Assembly (NCBI GenBank): GCA_017510525.1
Contig: JAFWNC010000005.1
Coordinates: 25,253-89,252, forward strand
DNA length: 64,000 nt
Direction of reading: 5' to 3'
Source: Clostridia bacterium
GTDB taxonomy: Bacteria; Bacillota; Clostridia; TANB77; CAG-508
The position numbers and the translations under genes were made by a program. The notes below the pieces were generated by a model. That model was not told the DNA's origin. It saw only the letters and a program-made list of their open reading frames with translations, and did no database searches. Positions 9,493-19,379 of the stretch are shown here, one piece after another. Within the stretch, counting starts at the first letter, position 1. Each line of letters begins with the position of its first letter.

Positions 9493-9577
9493 CTTTCTTT
9501 CACTCCTTTTGAAAACTTTATTGTATTCTATAAATAATATCTTAACATATAATTATATTAATATCAATTATTAATTT

Positions 9578-9608
9578 AAAAAAGTGCCTAAAAATTAGGC
9601 ACTTTTTT
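9578..9608 (-). terminator. Terminator of the SLH-domain gene
   Basis: Perfect stem AAAAAAGTGCCTAA / TTAGGCACTTTTTT, 3-base loop, downstream of the gene that stops at 9685. Confidence 0.8.
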
Positions 9609-9684
9609 CTTTTACTTAACAGTAATAATACATTTCTACAATTAAGCAAAAGTATGGTAATTTACTTTCCTTTTTTAACTTTTT

Positions 9685-10419
9685 TTACTGATTCATAAAA
9701 CGCCAAATTATCATTGCTGCCTCAGCTCTCGTAACACTACTTCCAGGGTCAAGAGTGTTGTCTACACGTCCCTTGATTAATCCCTTTGTATAAGCCCATT
9801 TCATAGGTTTAACAGCATACTCTGATATTTCATTAAAATCGGAAAAACTGCTTATTTCCTCATCAAATTCGATATCTACATTTTGGTAGCTGTCATACCT
9901 TGAAAAACGGTAAAGGAATGATACTAACTGCTCACGGCTTATTGATTCATTAGGCTCAAATTTGTCTATACTTGAACCGTCAATAAGACCTCTTGCATAA
10001 CCCCATGTTACAGGATCAAAGTAGTATTTTTCCTCATCAAGATCTGAGAATGTTGTTTTGGTGTCAGCTGCTTTGTTATCTGTCATCCTGTAAAGGATTG
10101 AAATGAACATTCCTCTTGAGACTTCGTCATTAGGAGAAAAAAGTCCATCTGGTGTTCCCACCATAAGCTCCTTTTCAGTAACAAATTTTACAGCATTTGC
10201 ATACCACGAACCAGCTTCAACATCTTCAAAACCAGTATCTTCACTCATTTTCACAAGTGATTCATAATCAGATCTTTCAGATTTTTTCTCCTCCTCCTGT
10301 TTCTCTTGCTTTTCAGAATCAGGATTATAGATATTAGGTACAGCCATCACAATCTGTGATATAAACAATACCGATACTACAGTTACAATAAGGTTTCTTA
10401 TAAGTTTTATTGTCTTCAT
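9685..10419 (-). CDS. Secreted protein with three S-layer homology (SLH) domains
   Basis: 244 residues. Signal peptide or N-terminal anchor (KLIRNLIVTVVSVLFISQIVMA), a charged Glu/Lys linker (about 33-55), then three SLH repeats: FEDVEAGSWYANAVKFVTEKEL..VSRGMFISILYRM, FSDLDEEKYYFDPVTWGYARGLI..SREQLVSFLYRF and FSDFNEISEYAVKPMKWAYTKGLI..TRAEAAMIIWRF. SLH domains bind pyruvylated secondary cell-wall polymers. There is no other domain, so this is a wall-binding module on its own. Codon use again differs from the house-keeping genes. Confidence 0.9.
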   Translation of the reverse strand: MKTIKLIRNLIVTVVSVLFISQIVMAVPNIYNPDSEKQEKQEEEKKSERSDYESLVKMSEDTGFEDVEAGSWYANAVKFVTEKELMVGTPDGLFSPNDEVSRGMFISILYRMTDNKAADTKTTFSDLDEEKYYFDPVTWGYARGLIDGSSIDKFEPNESISREQLVSFLYRFSRYDSYQNVDIEFDEEISSFSDFNEISEYAVKPMKWAYTKGLIKGRVDNTLDPGSSVTRAEAAMIIWRFMNQ

Positions 10420-10478
10420 TTTTTGCTCCTTTTTCTAACTGTAAATTACCATATTTTGTTCTATACAGAACTTTTATT

Positions 10479-10507
10479 ATTATACAATATTTTATATATT
10501 ATGTCAA
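10479..10507 (-). promoter_or_regulatory. Consensus sigma-A promoter for the SLH gene
   Basis: Minus strand TTGACA, exactly 17 bases, TATAAT: a perfect consensus (-10 at 10479-10484, -35 at 10502-10507), about 60 bases upstream of the SLH start codon at 10419. Confidence 0.8.
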
Positions 10508-10680
10508 TTAGAACCTTGTATTACTTGCTTTTATTATGTTTCCATGTTATAATAATAGTGCTGTGCGTAGCGTTTATTGTTCAAGATGAACGTACTTTAG
10601 ATATTGTAAAGAGTTTTTTGGAATCAGTACCATATATCGGCTACTTCAAAGAGAAAGAAGGTATATTATTAGTTAAGTAA
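10501..10680 (+). CDS. Possible small membrane protein, 59 residues
   Basis: An open frame from ATG 10501: a hydrophobic segment (YYLLLLCFHVIIIVLCVAFIV) followed by a hydrophilic tail that looks protein-like (QDERTLDIVKSFLESVPYIG). It stops directly before a strong terminator. Against it: no clear ribosome-binding site, and the ATG overlaps the -35 box of the divergent SLH promoter. A TTGCTT-17-TATAAT match inside it would give a shorter product. Confidence 0.3.
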   Translation: MSIRTLYYLLLLCFHVIIIVLCVAFIVQDERTLDIVKSFLESVPYIGYFKEKEGILLVK

Positions 10681-10688
10681 GAAAAAGC

Positions 10689-10717
10689 CCCCGTCCAGAT
10701 TGTTAATCTGAACGGGG
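10689..10717. terminator. GC-rich bidirectional terminator
   Basis: CCCCGTCCAGATT / AATCTGAACGGGG stem with one mismatch, T-rich on both strands' 3' sides. It ends the kinase gene stopping at 10726 and any plus-strand transcript from 10501. Confidence 0.75.
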
Positions 10718-10725
10718 TTCTCTTT

Positions 10726-11487
10726 TTATGAAAAATCAACAACATCGATCAATTTGTCAAGAAATTCCTGTTCCTCTGGAACGCCTTTTGCTTTTCTTGA
10801 AGCAGCAACAATTGGCATCCATCTTTGAATTAAAGACTTTTCTATTTCACTTTTTTGTGTAAAAATTTCTAAATATTTTTCAGCTAGCTCAGCTTTCCCT
10901 GCCATAATTAATTCCATATATGTGTTAGCAGCATCAGCAGAAGAAGTTCCTTGAGTTACGTGAGACCAGTCAATTACAGAATATGAACCATCTTTTCTAA
11001 TAATTACATTACTAGGAACAAAATCTCCATGACATAGTTTAGTATGGTCTTTCATTCCATCTAATCTTTCTAATAACTCATATCTAGCATTATCAGTTAA
11101 TCCCTCTAATGAATTAATCTTTCTTTTATACTTCTCTTTTAATCTGTTTAATAATGGAACTTTTTTTGATAAGATATCTAATTGTATTTCAACAAACCTA
11201 TTTAAGTATTCATCTGTCTTTTCAGGATTTTCTTCTATTAATTCACCAATAGTTTTACCCTCTACATATTCAGAAACTAAAGCCCATTTATTCTCTACTT
11301 TACTAACTTCAAGAAGTCTAGGAATATTTAAATCTGTACCTTCTTCTACTCTTGCTTGATTTAAGGCTTCGTTTAGGATATCTGCTTTTGAATAATTTTC
11401 TACAAATAGTTTAATTGTTTTATCTCCATCTCTATAAACTGTTTTTGTTTTTCTTACAGCAATTGGATTATCTAAATTTAATAACAT
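10726..11487 (-). CDS. Aminoglycoside phosphotransferase/choline-kinase-like protein
   Basis: 253 residues of the APH/choline kinase fold. The catalytic loop LCHGDFVPSNVI (about 152-163) with the Asp base, and the metal-binding VIDWSHV (about 172-178), are both intact. The start codon overlaps the adhE stop (TAATG), so it is translationally coupled to adhE. The substrate is not predictable; such kinases adjacent to metabolic genes are often small-molecule kinases rather than resistance factors. Confidence 0.8.
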   Translation of the reverse strand: MLLNLDNPIAVRKTKTVYRDGDKTIKLFVENYSKADILNEALNQARVEEGTDLNIPRLLEVSKVENKWALVSEYVEGKTIGELIEENPEKTDEYLNRFVEIQLDILSKKVPLLNRLKEKYKRKINSLEGLTDNARYELLERLDGMKDHTKLCHGDFVPSNVIIRKDGSYSVIDWSHVTQGTSSADAANTYMELIMAGKAELAEKYLEIFTQKSEIEKSLIQRWMPIVAASRKAKGVPEEQEFLDKLIDVVDFS

Positions 11488-14102
11488 TATTCATTTCCTC
11501 CTTCTCCATAATAAGCTTTCAAATATAAATCTTTAAGCTCACTAATTAATGGATATCTAGGGTTTGAACCTGTACATTGATCATTAAATGCATCTTCTGA
11601 CATTTGGTCTAAACTATCTAAGAACACTTTTTCATCAACGCCATAATCTCTTATTGTCTTTTTAATTCCAATTTTTTCTTTTAAATCTTCAATTGCTCTT
11701 ATTAAATTTTCTAAACTTTCCTCATCTGTATTTCCTCCAAATCCTAAAGCTTCAGATATTTCAGCATATCTTCTTAATGTGTTTGGATGATCATATTGTG
11801 GAAATGTTCCCATTTTAGTTGGAACAGGTTCTGCGTTATACCTCATAACATCACAAATAACTAAAGCATTTGCTATACCATGAGGAATGTGGTGATAAGC
11901 ACCTAATTTATGTGCAAGTGAATGTGAAATTCCTAAGAATGCATTTGCAAAAGCCATACCAGCCATTGTAGCTGCATTAGCCATTTTCTCTCTTGCTTCT
12001 GGATCTTCTGCACCTTTTTCATAAGCTCTTGGTAAATATTTAAAAATAATCTTTAAACTTTCAATTGCTAATCCATCAGTATATTCAGTAGCCATCATTG
12101 ATGCATAAGCTTCCAAAGCATGTGTTACAGCGTCAATTCCAGATGCAGATGTTAAACCTTTTGGTGCATTCATCATCATATTAGCGTCAACAATTGCCAT
12201 TTTAGGTAATAATTCATAATCAGCTAAAGGATATTTTGTTCCAGTTCTTTGGTCAGTAATAACTGCAAATGGAGTAACTTCTGATCCAGTACCAGCAGAT
12301 GTTGGAACAGCTATAAAATAAGCCTTTTCGCCCATCTTAGGGAATGTATAAACTCTTTTTCTTATATCCATAAATGTCATTGCCATATCTAAGAAATCAG
12401 CTTCTGGATGTTCATATAATACCCACATTATCTTTCCAGCATCCATTGCTGAACCACCACCAACAGCAATAATTGCATCTGGCTTAAATGATCTCATAGC
12501 TTCAGCACCTTCTTCAGCACTTGCTAAGCTAGGATCTGGTGCAACATTTGAAAATGTTGTATGTTCTATTCCAAGTTCATCTAATTTATCTGTAATTACT
12601 TTTGTATAACCATTTTCATAAAGAAAACTATCTGTTACTATAAATACTCTTTTCTTATCTAATACATATTTTAATTCTTCTAAGGCTACAGGTAAGCAAC
12701 CTCTTTTAACATATACCTTTTCAGGGCTTCTAAACCAAAGCATATTTTCTCTCCTTTCAGCTACTGTTTTAATATTTAATAAATGTTTAATCCCTACATT
12801 TTCTGAAACTGAATTTCCTCCCCAAGAACCACATCCAAGTGTAAGTGATGGAGTTAATTTAAAGTTATAAATATCTCCTATTCCACCTTGAGATGAAGGT
12901 GTATTTATTAGAACTCTACCTGTTCTCATGGTTGAATAGAATTTTTCAATTTTTTCTTTTTCTGTATAAGTATTAATATATAGTGATGAAGTATGTCCTA
13001 AACCACCATCATCAATTAGTTTGCATGCCTTTGTAACTGCTTCATCAAAATCTTTTGCTTTATACATTGCTAGAACTGGAGATAATTTTTCATGAGCGAA
13101 TTCTTCTGAAAGTTCAACTGATTCTACCTCTCCAATTAATATTTTTGTACTTTCTGGAACATCTACATCAGCAAGTTTTGCTATTGTATGAGCTTTTTGT
13201 CCAACTATTTTTGCATTTAAAGAATCGTTTATTATAATAGTTTTACGAACTTTATCTATTTCATCTTCTTTTAAGAAATAACATCCTCGTTTTTCAAATT
13301 CATTTCTAACTTCATTATATATTTTTTCTGGAACTATAACAGATTGTTCAGATGCACAAATCATTCCATTATCGAAAGTTTTTGAATGAATAATTGAATT
13401 AACAGCTAAAATTATATTTGCAGTTTCATCTATTACTGCTGGTGTATTTCCTGCTCCTACACCTAATGCTGGCTTTCCACTTGAATAAGCAGATTTAACC
13501 ATTCCTGGTCCACCAGTAGCTAAAATAGTATCAGCTGATTGCATTAACATATTTGTCATATCTAATGAAGGAACATCAATCCATCCAATAATTCCTTCAG
13601 GTGCACCAGCTTTAACAGCAGCTTCTAATACAACCTTTGCCGCTTCTATAGTAGACCTTTTAGCCCTTGGATGAGGACTAATTATTATTCCATTCCTTGT
13701 TTTTAATGATATTAAAGTCTTAAAAATTGCTGTTGATGTTGGATTTGTAGTTGGAATAACTGCAGCAATTAATCCAATAGGTTCAGCAACCTTTTTAATT
13801 CCATATACAGGGTCATCTTCAATAACCCCACATGTTTTATCATTTTTATATTTATTATAAATATATTCTGATGCGTAATTATTTTTTATTACTTTATCTT
13901 CAACAACACCCATACCAGTTTCTTCAACTGCAAGTTTTGCAAGTGGAATTCTAGCATGATTTGCAGCAATTGCAGCTGCTAAAAATATTTTGTCAACTTC
14001 TTCTTGAGAATATTTAGCAAATTTAGCCTGAGCTTTTTTTACCTCTTTAATCTTCTCCTCAAGAGTCTCTAAGCTGTCAACCAGCTTAACCTCATTTTCC
14101 AA
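11487..14102 (-). CDS. adhE: Bifunctional acetaldehyde-CoA/alcohol dehydrogenase
   Basis: Reduces acetyl-CoA to acetaldehyde and then ethanol with NADH, regenerating NAD during fermentation. 871 residues, standard length. Residues 1 to about 440 form the aldehyde dehydrogenase part with the catalytic Cys in GMICASEQSV; about 450-871 form the iron-dependent alcohol dehydrogenase with GGGSAMDAGK and metal-ligand motifs GIDAVTHALEAY and GISHSLAHKLGAYHHIPHG. Translation appears to start at TTG (14102), 8 bases after AAGGGGTG; the next ATG would truncate the domain. Followed by the coupled kinase-like gene. Both active sites are complete. Confidence 0.97.
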   Translation of the reverse strand: MENEVKLVDSLETLEEKIKEVKKAQAKFAKYSQEEVDKIFLAAAIAANHARIPLAKLAVEETGMGVVEDKVIKNNYASEYIYNKYKNDKTCGVIEDDPVYGIKKVAEPIGLIAAVIPTTNPTSTAIFKTLISLKTRNGIIISPHPRAKRSTIEAAKVVLEAAVKAGAPEGIIGWIDVPSLDMTNMLMQSADTILATGGPGMVKSAYSSGKPALGVGAGNTPAVIDETANIILAVNSIIHSKTFDNGMICASEQSVIVPEKIYNEVRNEFEKRGCYFLKEDEIDKVRKTIIINDSLNAKIVGQKAHTIAKLADVDVPESTKILIGEVESVELSEEFAHEKLSPVLAMYKAKDFDEAVTKACKLIDDGGLGHTSSLYINTYTEKEKIEKFYSTMRTGRVLINTPSSQGGIGDIYNFKLTPSLTLGCGSWGGNSVSENVGIKHLLNIKTVAERRENMLWFRSPEKVYVKRGCLPVALEELKYVLDKKRVFIVTDSFLYENGYTKVITDKLDELGIEHTTFSNVAPDPSLASAEEGAEAMRSFKPDAIIAVGGGSAMDAGKIMWVLYEHPEADFLDMAMTFMDIRKRVYTFPKMGEKAYFIAVPTSAGTGSEVTPFAVITDQRTGTKYPLADYELLPKMAIVDANMMMNAPKGLTSASGIDAVTHALEAYASMMATEYTDGLAIESLKIIFKYLPRAYEKGAEDPEAREKMANAATMAGMAFANAFLGISHSLAHKLGAYHHIPHGIANALVICDVMRYNAEPVPTKMGTFPQYDHPNTLRRYAEISEALGFGGNTDEESLENLIRAIEDLKEKIGIKKTIRDYGVDEKVFLDSLDQMSEDAFNDQCTGSNPRYPLISELKDLYLKAYYGEGGNE

Positions 14103-14220
14103 TTAGAATCACCCCTTCTGTTTTTTAATTTATTATACACAAGTAAAAATATCACTATTCAATAAAAAAATCAATAGCAAAAATGGTGAGCTTTTTATTC
14201 TTTTTCTTACTATTGCATAA

Positions 14221-14253
14221 AAAAATGTAAAGTGCTAAGCACTTTACATTTTT
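14221..14253 (-). terminator. Terminator overlapping the guaD stop
   Basis: Perfect stem AAAAATGTAAAGTGC / GCACTTTACATTTTT with a 3-base loop. Its T-run includes the guaD stop codon region. It could act in both directions. Confidence 0.75.
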
Positions 14254-14722
14254 AATACATTTTTTTACTACTCATCTCTTTAAACTCATCAAAAATTCTT
14301 TTAGCCTCTTTACTCTCAATATGAGTAATGTTCAACATCTCATTATTTCCTTTTATAAACTCATAAATATCATCATCTTTAAAACCAATATCAGCAGTAT
14401 CTTTTCTAGTATTAGCAAAATACACCTCTTTAATATTAGCCCAAATAATTGCAGACAAACACATAGGACAAGGCTCAGCACTAGTATACAAAGTGCAACC
14501 TGACAAATCATGAGTACCAAGAATTTGACAAGCCTTTCTAATAGCATTAACCTCACCATGAGCAGTAGGATCTTTTGTTTCCATAACAGTATTATGAGCA
14601 CTACAAATCACTTTTCCATCCTTAACAATTGCCGCACCAAAAGGCCCACCTTTTGTATAATCATTAGATTTATTAAATTCCGATTCTTTAATAGCCTCAT
14701 TCATAGCACTTTCATCAAACAT
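14252..14722 (-). CDS. guaD: Guanine deaminase, cytidine-deaminase-like family
   Basis: Zinc hydrolase converting guanine to xanthine. 156 residues, the same length as the Bacillus subtilis enzyme and similar throughout (GGPFGAAIVKDGK, DPTAHGEVNAIRKA, TSAEPCPMCLSAIIWANI). Zinc ligands are the His of HGE and the two Cys of PCPMC; the catalytic Glu is in HGE. The family usually has HAE, so the Gly is a small deviation. The C-terminal part (ADIGFKDDDIYEFI) fits GuaD better than tRNA adenosine deaminase. Good AAGGAGG ribosome-binding site. Single gene. Confidence 0.88.
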   Translation of the reverse strand: MFDESAMNEAIKESEFNKSNDYTKGGPFGAAIVKDGKVICSAHNTVMETKDPTAHGEVNAIRKACQILGTHDLSGCTLYTSAEPCPMCLSAIIWANIKEVYFANTRKDTADIGFKDDDIYEFIKGNNEMLNITHIESKEAKRIFDEFKEMSSKKMY

Positions 14723-14755
14723 AAAAACCTCCTTAATAATACTCCAAATCCTAGT

Positions 14756-14867
14756 AATTGAAATATAGAATTTTGAAGCGTGGCAAGGTGTTTCTCAATT
14801 TTCGTAAGAAAATTGTGGAATAGCAGAGCGTCCGAAGCCTAAGCTGAAAAATTACTATATTTCAATT
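14756..14867. repeat. 112-bp MITE-like element with terminal inverted repeats
   Basis: Ends are AATTGAAATATAG and its exact complement CTATATTTCAATT. Inside, a CAATTTTC-GTAA-GAAAATTG hairpin and GC-richer segments are unlike the surroundings. It does not encode a protein. The left end shares ATAGAATTTTG with the element at 25321-25447, suggesting one family. Confidence 0.6.
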
Positions 14868-14904
14868 GTTCAAAGTAAATTATATATTTCAAACTTTTAA
14901 AATC

Positions 14905-14928
14905 AGGACAACCAATGGTCGCCCCTAC
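14905..14928 (-). repeat. GTAGGGGC palindromic repeat
   Basis: Minus-strand GTAGGGGCGACCATTGGTTG and complement. One of about 21 dispersed copies; lies just after the stop codon of the metallochaperone gene. Confidence 0.75.
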
Positions 14929-14931
14929 AAA

Positions 14932-16185
14932 TTATCTATCCAAGCACTCATCAAGCTCATGAATAATCTTTTCTTTATCCATATCCTTACCAATAAAAAC
15001 AAGTTTGATGATTCTATCCCCTGTCTCCTCATTCCAGTCCTTTAACAACTCAGGATTCTGTCTAAACACCTCTTGCTTTTGCTCCTCTGGTAAAGCATCT
15101 AACCAATAACCATTCTCAGATAAAGTAAACTGAGTTCCAGCTTGCTCAAAAACATAAGCCATTTCATTATCATTACTTACCCAAACAATACCCTTACATC
15201 TAATAATATTTTTAGTCCATTTAAAATTAACAAACTCTTCAAACTTCTTTTGATTAAACGGAGCTCTTCTAAAATATACAAATGTTGAAATTCCATATTC
15301 TTCAGTTTCTCCTCCATCATGGTGGTGATGGTGATGATGATGCCCATGATGTTCGTCCTCTTCCTCATCTTCGTCATGATGGTGATTATGATGATCATGA
15401 TCGTGATCTTCATCTTCATCATCATGGTGATCATGTTCATGTTCATCCTCTTCATCTTCTTTCATAAGCTCAGCAGCCCATCCAGCTGACATAGAAGCTT
15501 TCTCAAAATCAAAACTATTTGTATCCATGATATCGCTTATTTCAACTTTACCATAGTTCGTCTCAATAATTTTTGCAGAAGGTTGAAGATTTTTAATAAC
15601 AGCTTTAACTTCAGCTAATTCTTCTGGTTTAACCTCATCAACTTTGTTGATTATTATTGTATTACAAAATTCAATTTGTTGAATTAAAAGATTTTCAATA
15701 TCATCTTCATCTAGATTCTTTTTCTGTAAATCTCTACCTGAACCAAATTCTTCAACTAATCTTAAAGCATCTACAACAGTTACAACATTATCAAGTCTAC
15801 AAATCTTAGGTATTCCATATTGAACACTATCTTCTGACAATACTGTTAAAGTTTGAGCTATTGGAATAGGTTCACATATTCCACTTGCTTCAATTAATAT
15901 ATAATCAAATTTATTCATTTTGATTAATTCAACAATTTGTTTCATTAAATCTACTTTTAATGTACAACAAATACATCCATTAGAAAGTGGAACTAGATCA
16001 CTATCTTTTTCATTTACTATACCGCCCTTTTGAATAAGCTCAGCATCAATATTAACTTCACCTATATCATTTACAATAACTGCAACTTTATATCCTTCTT
16101 GATTATTTAATACATAATTTATTAGAGTTGTTTTTCCAGCTCCTAGATAACCTGTTAATAATGTAATTGGAACTACTTTATTCAT
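14932..16185 (-). CDS. COG0523 (CobW/ZagA-type) metallochaperone GTPase with His-rich linker
   Basis: 417 residues. G1 motif GYLGAGKTT (about 12-20), the family-defining metal site CICC in SNGCICCTLK, NKVD guanine-specificity motif, and a C-terminal CobW_C domain (FVYFRRAPFNQKKFEEFVN onward). Between them (about 240-295) is a linker dominated by His, Asp and Glu, a strong candidate for zinc or nickel storage. Such GTPases deliver metal to target enzymes using GTP. I see no convincing Zur box upstream, so the metal and target are inferred only. No metal-transport genes are adjacent. Confidence 0.88.
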   Translation of the reverse strand: MNKVVPITLLTGYLGAGKTTLINYVLNNQEGYKVAVIVNDIGEVNIDAELIQKGGIVNEKDSDLVPLSNGCICCTLKVDLMKQIVELIKMNKFDYILIEASGICEPIPIAQTLTVLSEDSVQYGIPKICRLDNVVTVVDALRLVEEFGSGRDLQKKNLDEDDIENLLIQQIEFCNTIIINKVDEVKPEELAEVKAVIKNLQPSAKIIETNYGKVEISDIMDTNSFDFEKASMSAGWAAELMKEDEEDEHEHDHHDDEDEDHDHDHHNHHHDEDEEEDEHHGHHHHHHHHDGGETEEYGISTFVYFRRAPFNQKKFEEFVNFKWTKNIIRCKGIVWVSNDNEMAYVFEQAGTQFTLSENGYWLDALPEEQKQEVFRQNPELLKDWNEETGDRIIKLVFIGKDMDKEKIIHELDECLDR

Positions 16186-16294
16186 TTTTTTATTCCTCCT
16201 TTAATTTATCGATAATATTTTATCACATTTTTCTTGAAATTCAATCATTTTTTATTTATAATTGTCTTATTAAGATATTTTTAGAGGTAAAAAA

Positions 16295-16645
16295 ATGGAA
16301 CATTGGAGTGTTGATGATTATAAAAACTATACAGAAGGTAAAAATAGAAAGTCAAAATATAGAGCTAATAAAGTATCAATAGATGGACATACTTTTGATA
16401 GTCAAAAAGAAGCTGATTATTATTCAGAACTAAAACTTCGTCTTCAAGCTAAAGAAATAAGCGGATTTTGTTTACAACCAACCTTTATTTTAGCTCCAAA
16501 ATTAAAATATAAAGCTGATTTTATTATTTTTCATAAAGACAACTCTACTGAAGTTGTTGATATTAAAGGTTTTAGAACAAAAGAATATATCGCTAAGAAA
16601 AAAGTATTTGAAGATAAATATAATTTAAAAATTACTGAACTTTAG
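16295..16645 (+). CDS. DUF1064-type endonuclease-like protein
   Basis: 116 residues, similar in length and motif order to the phage-associated DUF1064 family, which has a restriction-endonuclease-like fold: a basic N-terminus, DGHTFDSQKEADYYSELKLR, QPTFILAPKLKYKADFII, and the catalytic-type Asp...VVDIKGF (the E-x-K equivalent DIKG). These resemble the Asp/Glu-Asp-Glu-x-Lys nuclease core. No other phage gene is nearby, so it is probably a domesticated or orphan gene. Ribosome-binding site AGAGGT. Confidence 0.7.
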   Translation: MEHWSVDDYKNYTEGKNRKSKYRANKVSIDGHTFDSQKEADYYSELKLRLQAKEISGFCLQPTFILAPKLKYKADFIIFHKDNSTEVVDIKGFRTKEYIAKKKVFEDKYNLKITEL

Positions 16646-16701
16646 TATGGACTTTTTTTATATTTAAATATATAATTATATTGTTTAGGAGGAATATTAT
16701 T

Positions 16702-17136
16702 ATGTCAAAAATTTCAAAAATTCTTTTATTATTTTTTATACTATCTTTAATATTTGTACATGCAATTTACGCTGCTAATGAAACAAATACTAATTCTAAT
16801 GCTAATACTAATACTAATACAAATGCTAATTCAAATAGTAATAGTAATACAAACACTAATTCAAATTCTAATAGCAATTCAAATTCTAATGATGTTGAAG
16901 AAGAAGAAATTGAAGATGAAGACGAAGATGAAACAACAAACACTACTTCAAATACAACAACTAAAACGACTTCTTCAAATGCTAAATCAACTTCTGGAAC
17001 ATCTACAACAACTACTTCAAATTCAGATTCAAATTCTGGATTAGATTTTTCAAATATACTTAATATATTTTTAATAGTAATTGGTGTTCTTATTGTTTTA
17101 TTAGCAATAGCAATTTTAATAAGATTAAAAAATTAA
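16702..17136 (+). CDS. Asn/Thr/Ser-rich single-pass surface protein
   Basis: 144 residues from the ATG at 16702 (AGGAGGA upstream). Signal peptide (SKILLLFFILSLIFVHAIYA), then a low-complexity Asn-Thr-Ser region (about 25-65), an acidic block (DVEEEEIEDEDEDE), a Thr/Ser-rich stretch, and a C-terminal membrane segment (ILNIFLIVIGVLIVLLAIAILI) with a short basic tail. No sorting motif. The DNA of the low-complexity part is AAT/AAC/ACT-repetitive and may vary in length between strains. Function unknown. The next gene has the same architecture. Confidence 0.7.
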   Translation: MSKISKILLLFFILSLIFVHAIYAANETNTNSNANTNTNTNANSNSNSNTNTNSNSNSNSNSNDVEEEEIEDEDEDETTNTTSNTTTKTTSSNAKSTSGTSTTTTSNSDSNSGLDFSNILNIFLIVIGVLIVLLAIAILIRLKN

Positions 17137-17162
17137 AATTCGGTTTATCCGAATTTTTTTTG
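17135..17162 (+). terminator. Terminator of the Asn/Thr-rich gene
   Basis: Stem AAAATTCGG / CCGAATTTT with a TTTAT loop followed by a T-run, overlapping the stop codon. Confidence 0.8.
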
Positions 17163-17223
17163 TATATTTTTTTATAATTTACCAATAATAAAATTAGATT
17201 TCTAAAATTTTAGGAGGTAAATT

Positions 17224-17742
17224 ATGAAAAAGAAATTATTAATAATTAGTTTAATTAGTATTATTTCAATAATTATTTCTACTTATACATTTGCAGAGAA
17301 TAATGATAATAATACTATGGGCGAAGAATTTAGAGATTCAGCAGAAAAAGTTGGTAATACAATTGAAGATGCTGGTGATTCTGTAAAAAATGGTGTTGAA
17401 AACGCTGGTGAAGCAGCTGGAGATGTTATGGAAGGTGCAGGTAATGCTGCTGGAAATATGGTTAATAGTGCTGGAAATACTGTTAATTCTATGATGAATA
17501 GTAATTCAAATGTTACTAATAATGTTACAAATGATACTATGAATACTACAAACACTGCTAATACAGCTAATGATGGATATAACACTGCTAGAACAACTAC
17601 TGAAGATACTACAACAGGATTTATGGATACAGCTAATACATGGATGTGGATTACACTTGCAATAATTGCTGTTGTTATTATTGGCCTTGTTTGGTATTAT
17701 GCAGCTCAAATGAATAATAGTGATCATTCAGGCAGACATTAA
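17224..17742 (+). CDS. Secreted single-pass protein with Gly/Ala/Asn amphipathic repeats
   Basis: 172 residues. Signal peptide ([20 protein letters not shown]), then irregular 11-residue-like repeats rich in Ala, Gly and Asn ([20 protein letters not shown] and on) that resemble LEA- or apolipoprotein-like helices, a Thr/Asn-rich section, and a C-terminal membrane helix ([22 protein letters not shown]). It has the same signal, low-complexity, membrane layout as the preceding protein, so the pair may be paralogous surface proteins. Strong AGGAGG ribosome-binding site. Role unknown. Confidence 0.7.
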   Translation: MKKKLLIISLISIISIIISTYTFAENNDNNTMGEEFRDSAEKVGNTIEDAGDSVKNGVENAGEAAGDVMEGAGNAAGNMVNSAGNTVNSMMNSNSNVTNNVTNDTMNTTNTANTANDGYNTARTTTEDTTTGFMDTANTWMWITLAIIAVVIIGLVWYYAAQMNNSDHSGRH

Positions 17743-17751
17743 ACTTATTAA

Positions 17752-17778
17752 AGGGCGGGCATGGAAACCCGCCCCTAC
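17752..17778 (-). repeat. GTAGGGGC palindromic repeat
   Basis: Minus-strand GTAGGGGCGGGTTTCCATGC copy between the repeat-protein gene and smpB. Confidence 0.75.
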
Positions 17779-17842
17779 ATTATTTACATTAAATTCTTTT
17801 TATGTTATAATTTTATTAATATTTAAAATAAAGAGGTTACAT

Positions 17843-18289
17843 ATGAATAATAAATTAATTGCAAAAAATCCAAATGCACGACATAACTATGATATCAAAG
17901 AAACAATCGAAGCAGGAATAGTATTAACAGGAACAGAAATAAAATCAATACGTTCTGGTAAAGCAAATTTAAAAGATAGTTATGCAAATATAAAAAATAA
18001 TGAAGTTTTTATCTATGGCTTACATATTAGTCCTTATGAATTTGGTAATATCAATAATAAAGATCCATTAAGAACTAGAAAGTTGTTACTAACTAAAAAG
18101 GAAATTCTAAAAATATCAAATAGAATTAAACAAGATGGAATATCTCTAGTACCTATCTCCCTTTATTTTAAAGGAAGTTTTGTTAAAGTTGAACTTGGAC
18201 TTGGTAAAGGTAAAAAATTATATGATAAACGTGAAGATATTGCTAAAAAAGATGCTGAACTTAGAATGAAAAAAGCAATGATGCAATAA
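17843..18289 (+). CDS. smpB: SsrA-binding protein SmpB
   Basis: Small RNA-binding partner of tmRNA in ribosome rescue. 148 residues. Family landmarks: [30 protein letters not shown] at the N-terminus, NLKDSYA, KEFV-like [41 protein letters not shown], and the basic C-terminal tail. The ATG at 17843 with AAAGAGG upstream gives the normal N-terminus. No tmRNA gene is seen within the window. A 108-bp palindrome directly after the stop probably acts as terminator. Confidence 0.96.
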   Translation: MNNKLIAKNPNARHNYDIKETIEAGIVLTGTEIKSIRSGKANLKDSYANIKNNEVFIYGLHISPYEFGNINNKDPLRTRKLLLTKKEILKISNRIKQDGISLVPISLYFKGSFVKVELGLGKGKKLYDKREDIAKKDAELRMKKAMMQ

Positions 18290-18297
18290 AAATGCTT

Positions 18298-18405
18298 TTG
18301 GGGACACCTACTGGAAATGGAAATAGGGACGGTTCTGTTTTCCACGAAAAAATTTTCGTGGAAAACAGAACCGTCCCTATTTCCATTTCCAGTAGGTGTC
18401 CCCAA
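18298..18405. repeat. 108-bp near-perfect palindrome
   Basis: Two 53-base arms complementary without mismatch around a 2-base centre. Each arm runs GGGGACACCTACTGGAAATG...GGGACGGTTCTGTTTTCC...ACGAAAA. The inner part (GGGACGGTTCTGTTTTCCAC) is shared with the palindrome at 23346-23471. It lies between the convergent smpB and fba genes, where it would form a very stable hairpin in either transcript. Confidence 0.85.
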
Positions 18406-18414
18406 GTTCATTTC

Positions 18415-19377
<963 letters not shown>

Positions 19378-19379
19378 TT

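Noticed and set aside
10423..10500. Longer plus-strand start for the small membrane ORF
   Set aside because: This part overlaps the SLH promoter and ribosome-binding region, and has no Shine-Dalgarno site of its own.
15300..15440. Tandem DNA repeat (CATGATGGTGAT-like)
   Set aside because: It is explained by the His/Asp/Glu codons of the metallochaperone linker.
18290..18414. tmRNA gene next to smpB
   Set aside because: The sequence after smpB is a palindrome with no tRNA-like domain or tag-reading frame.
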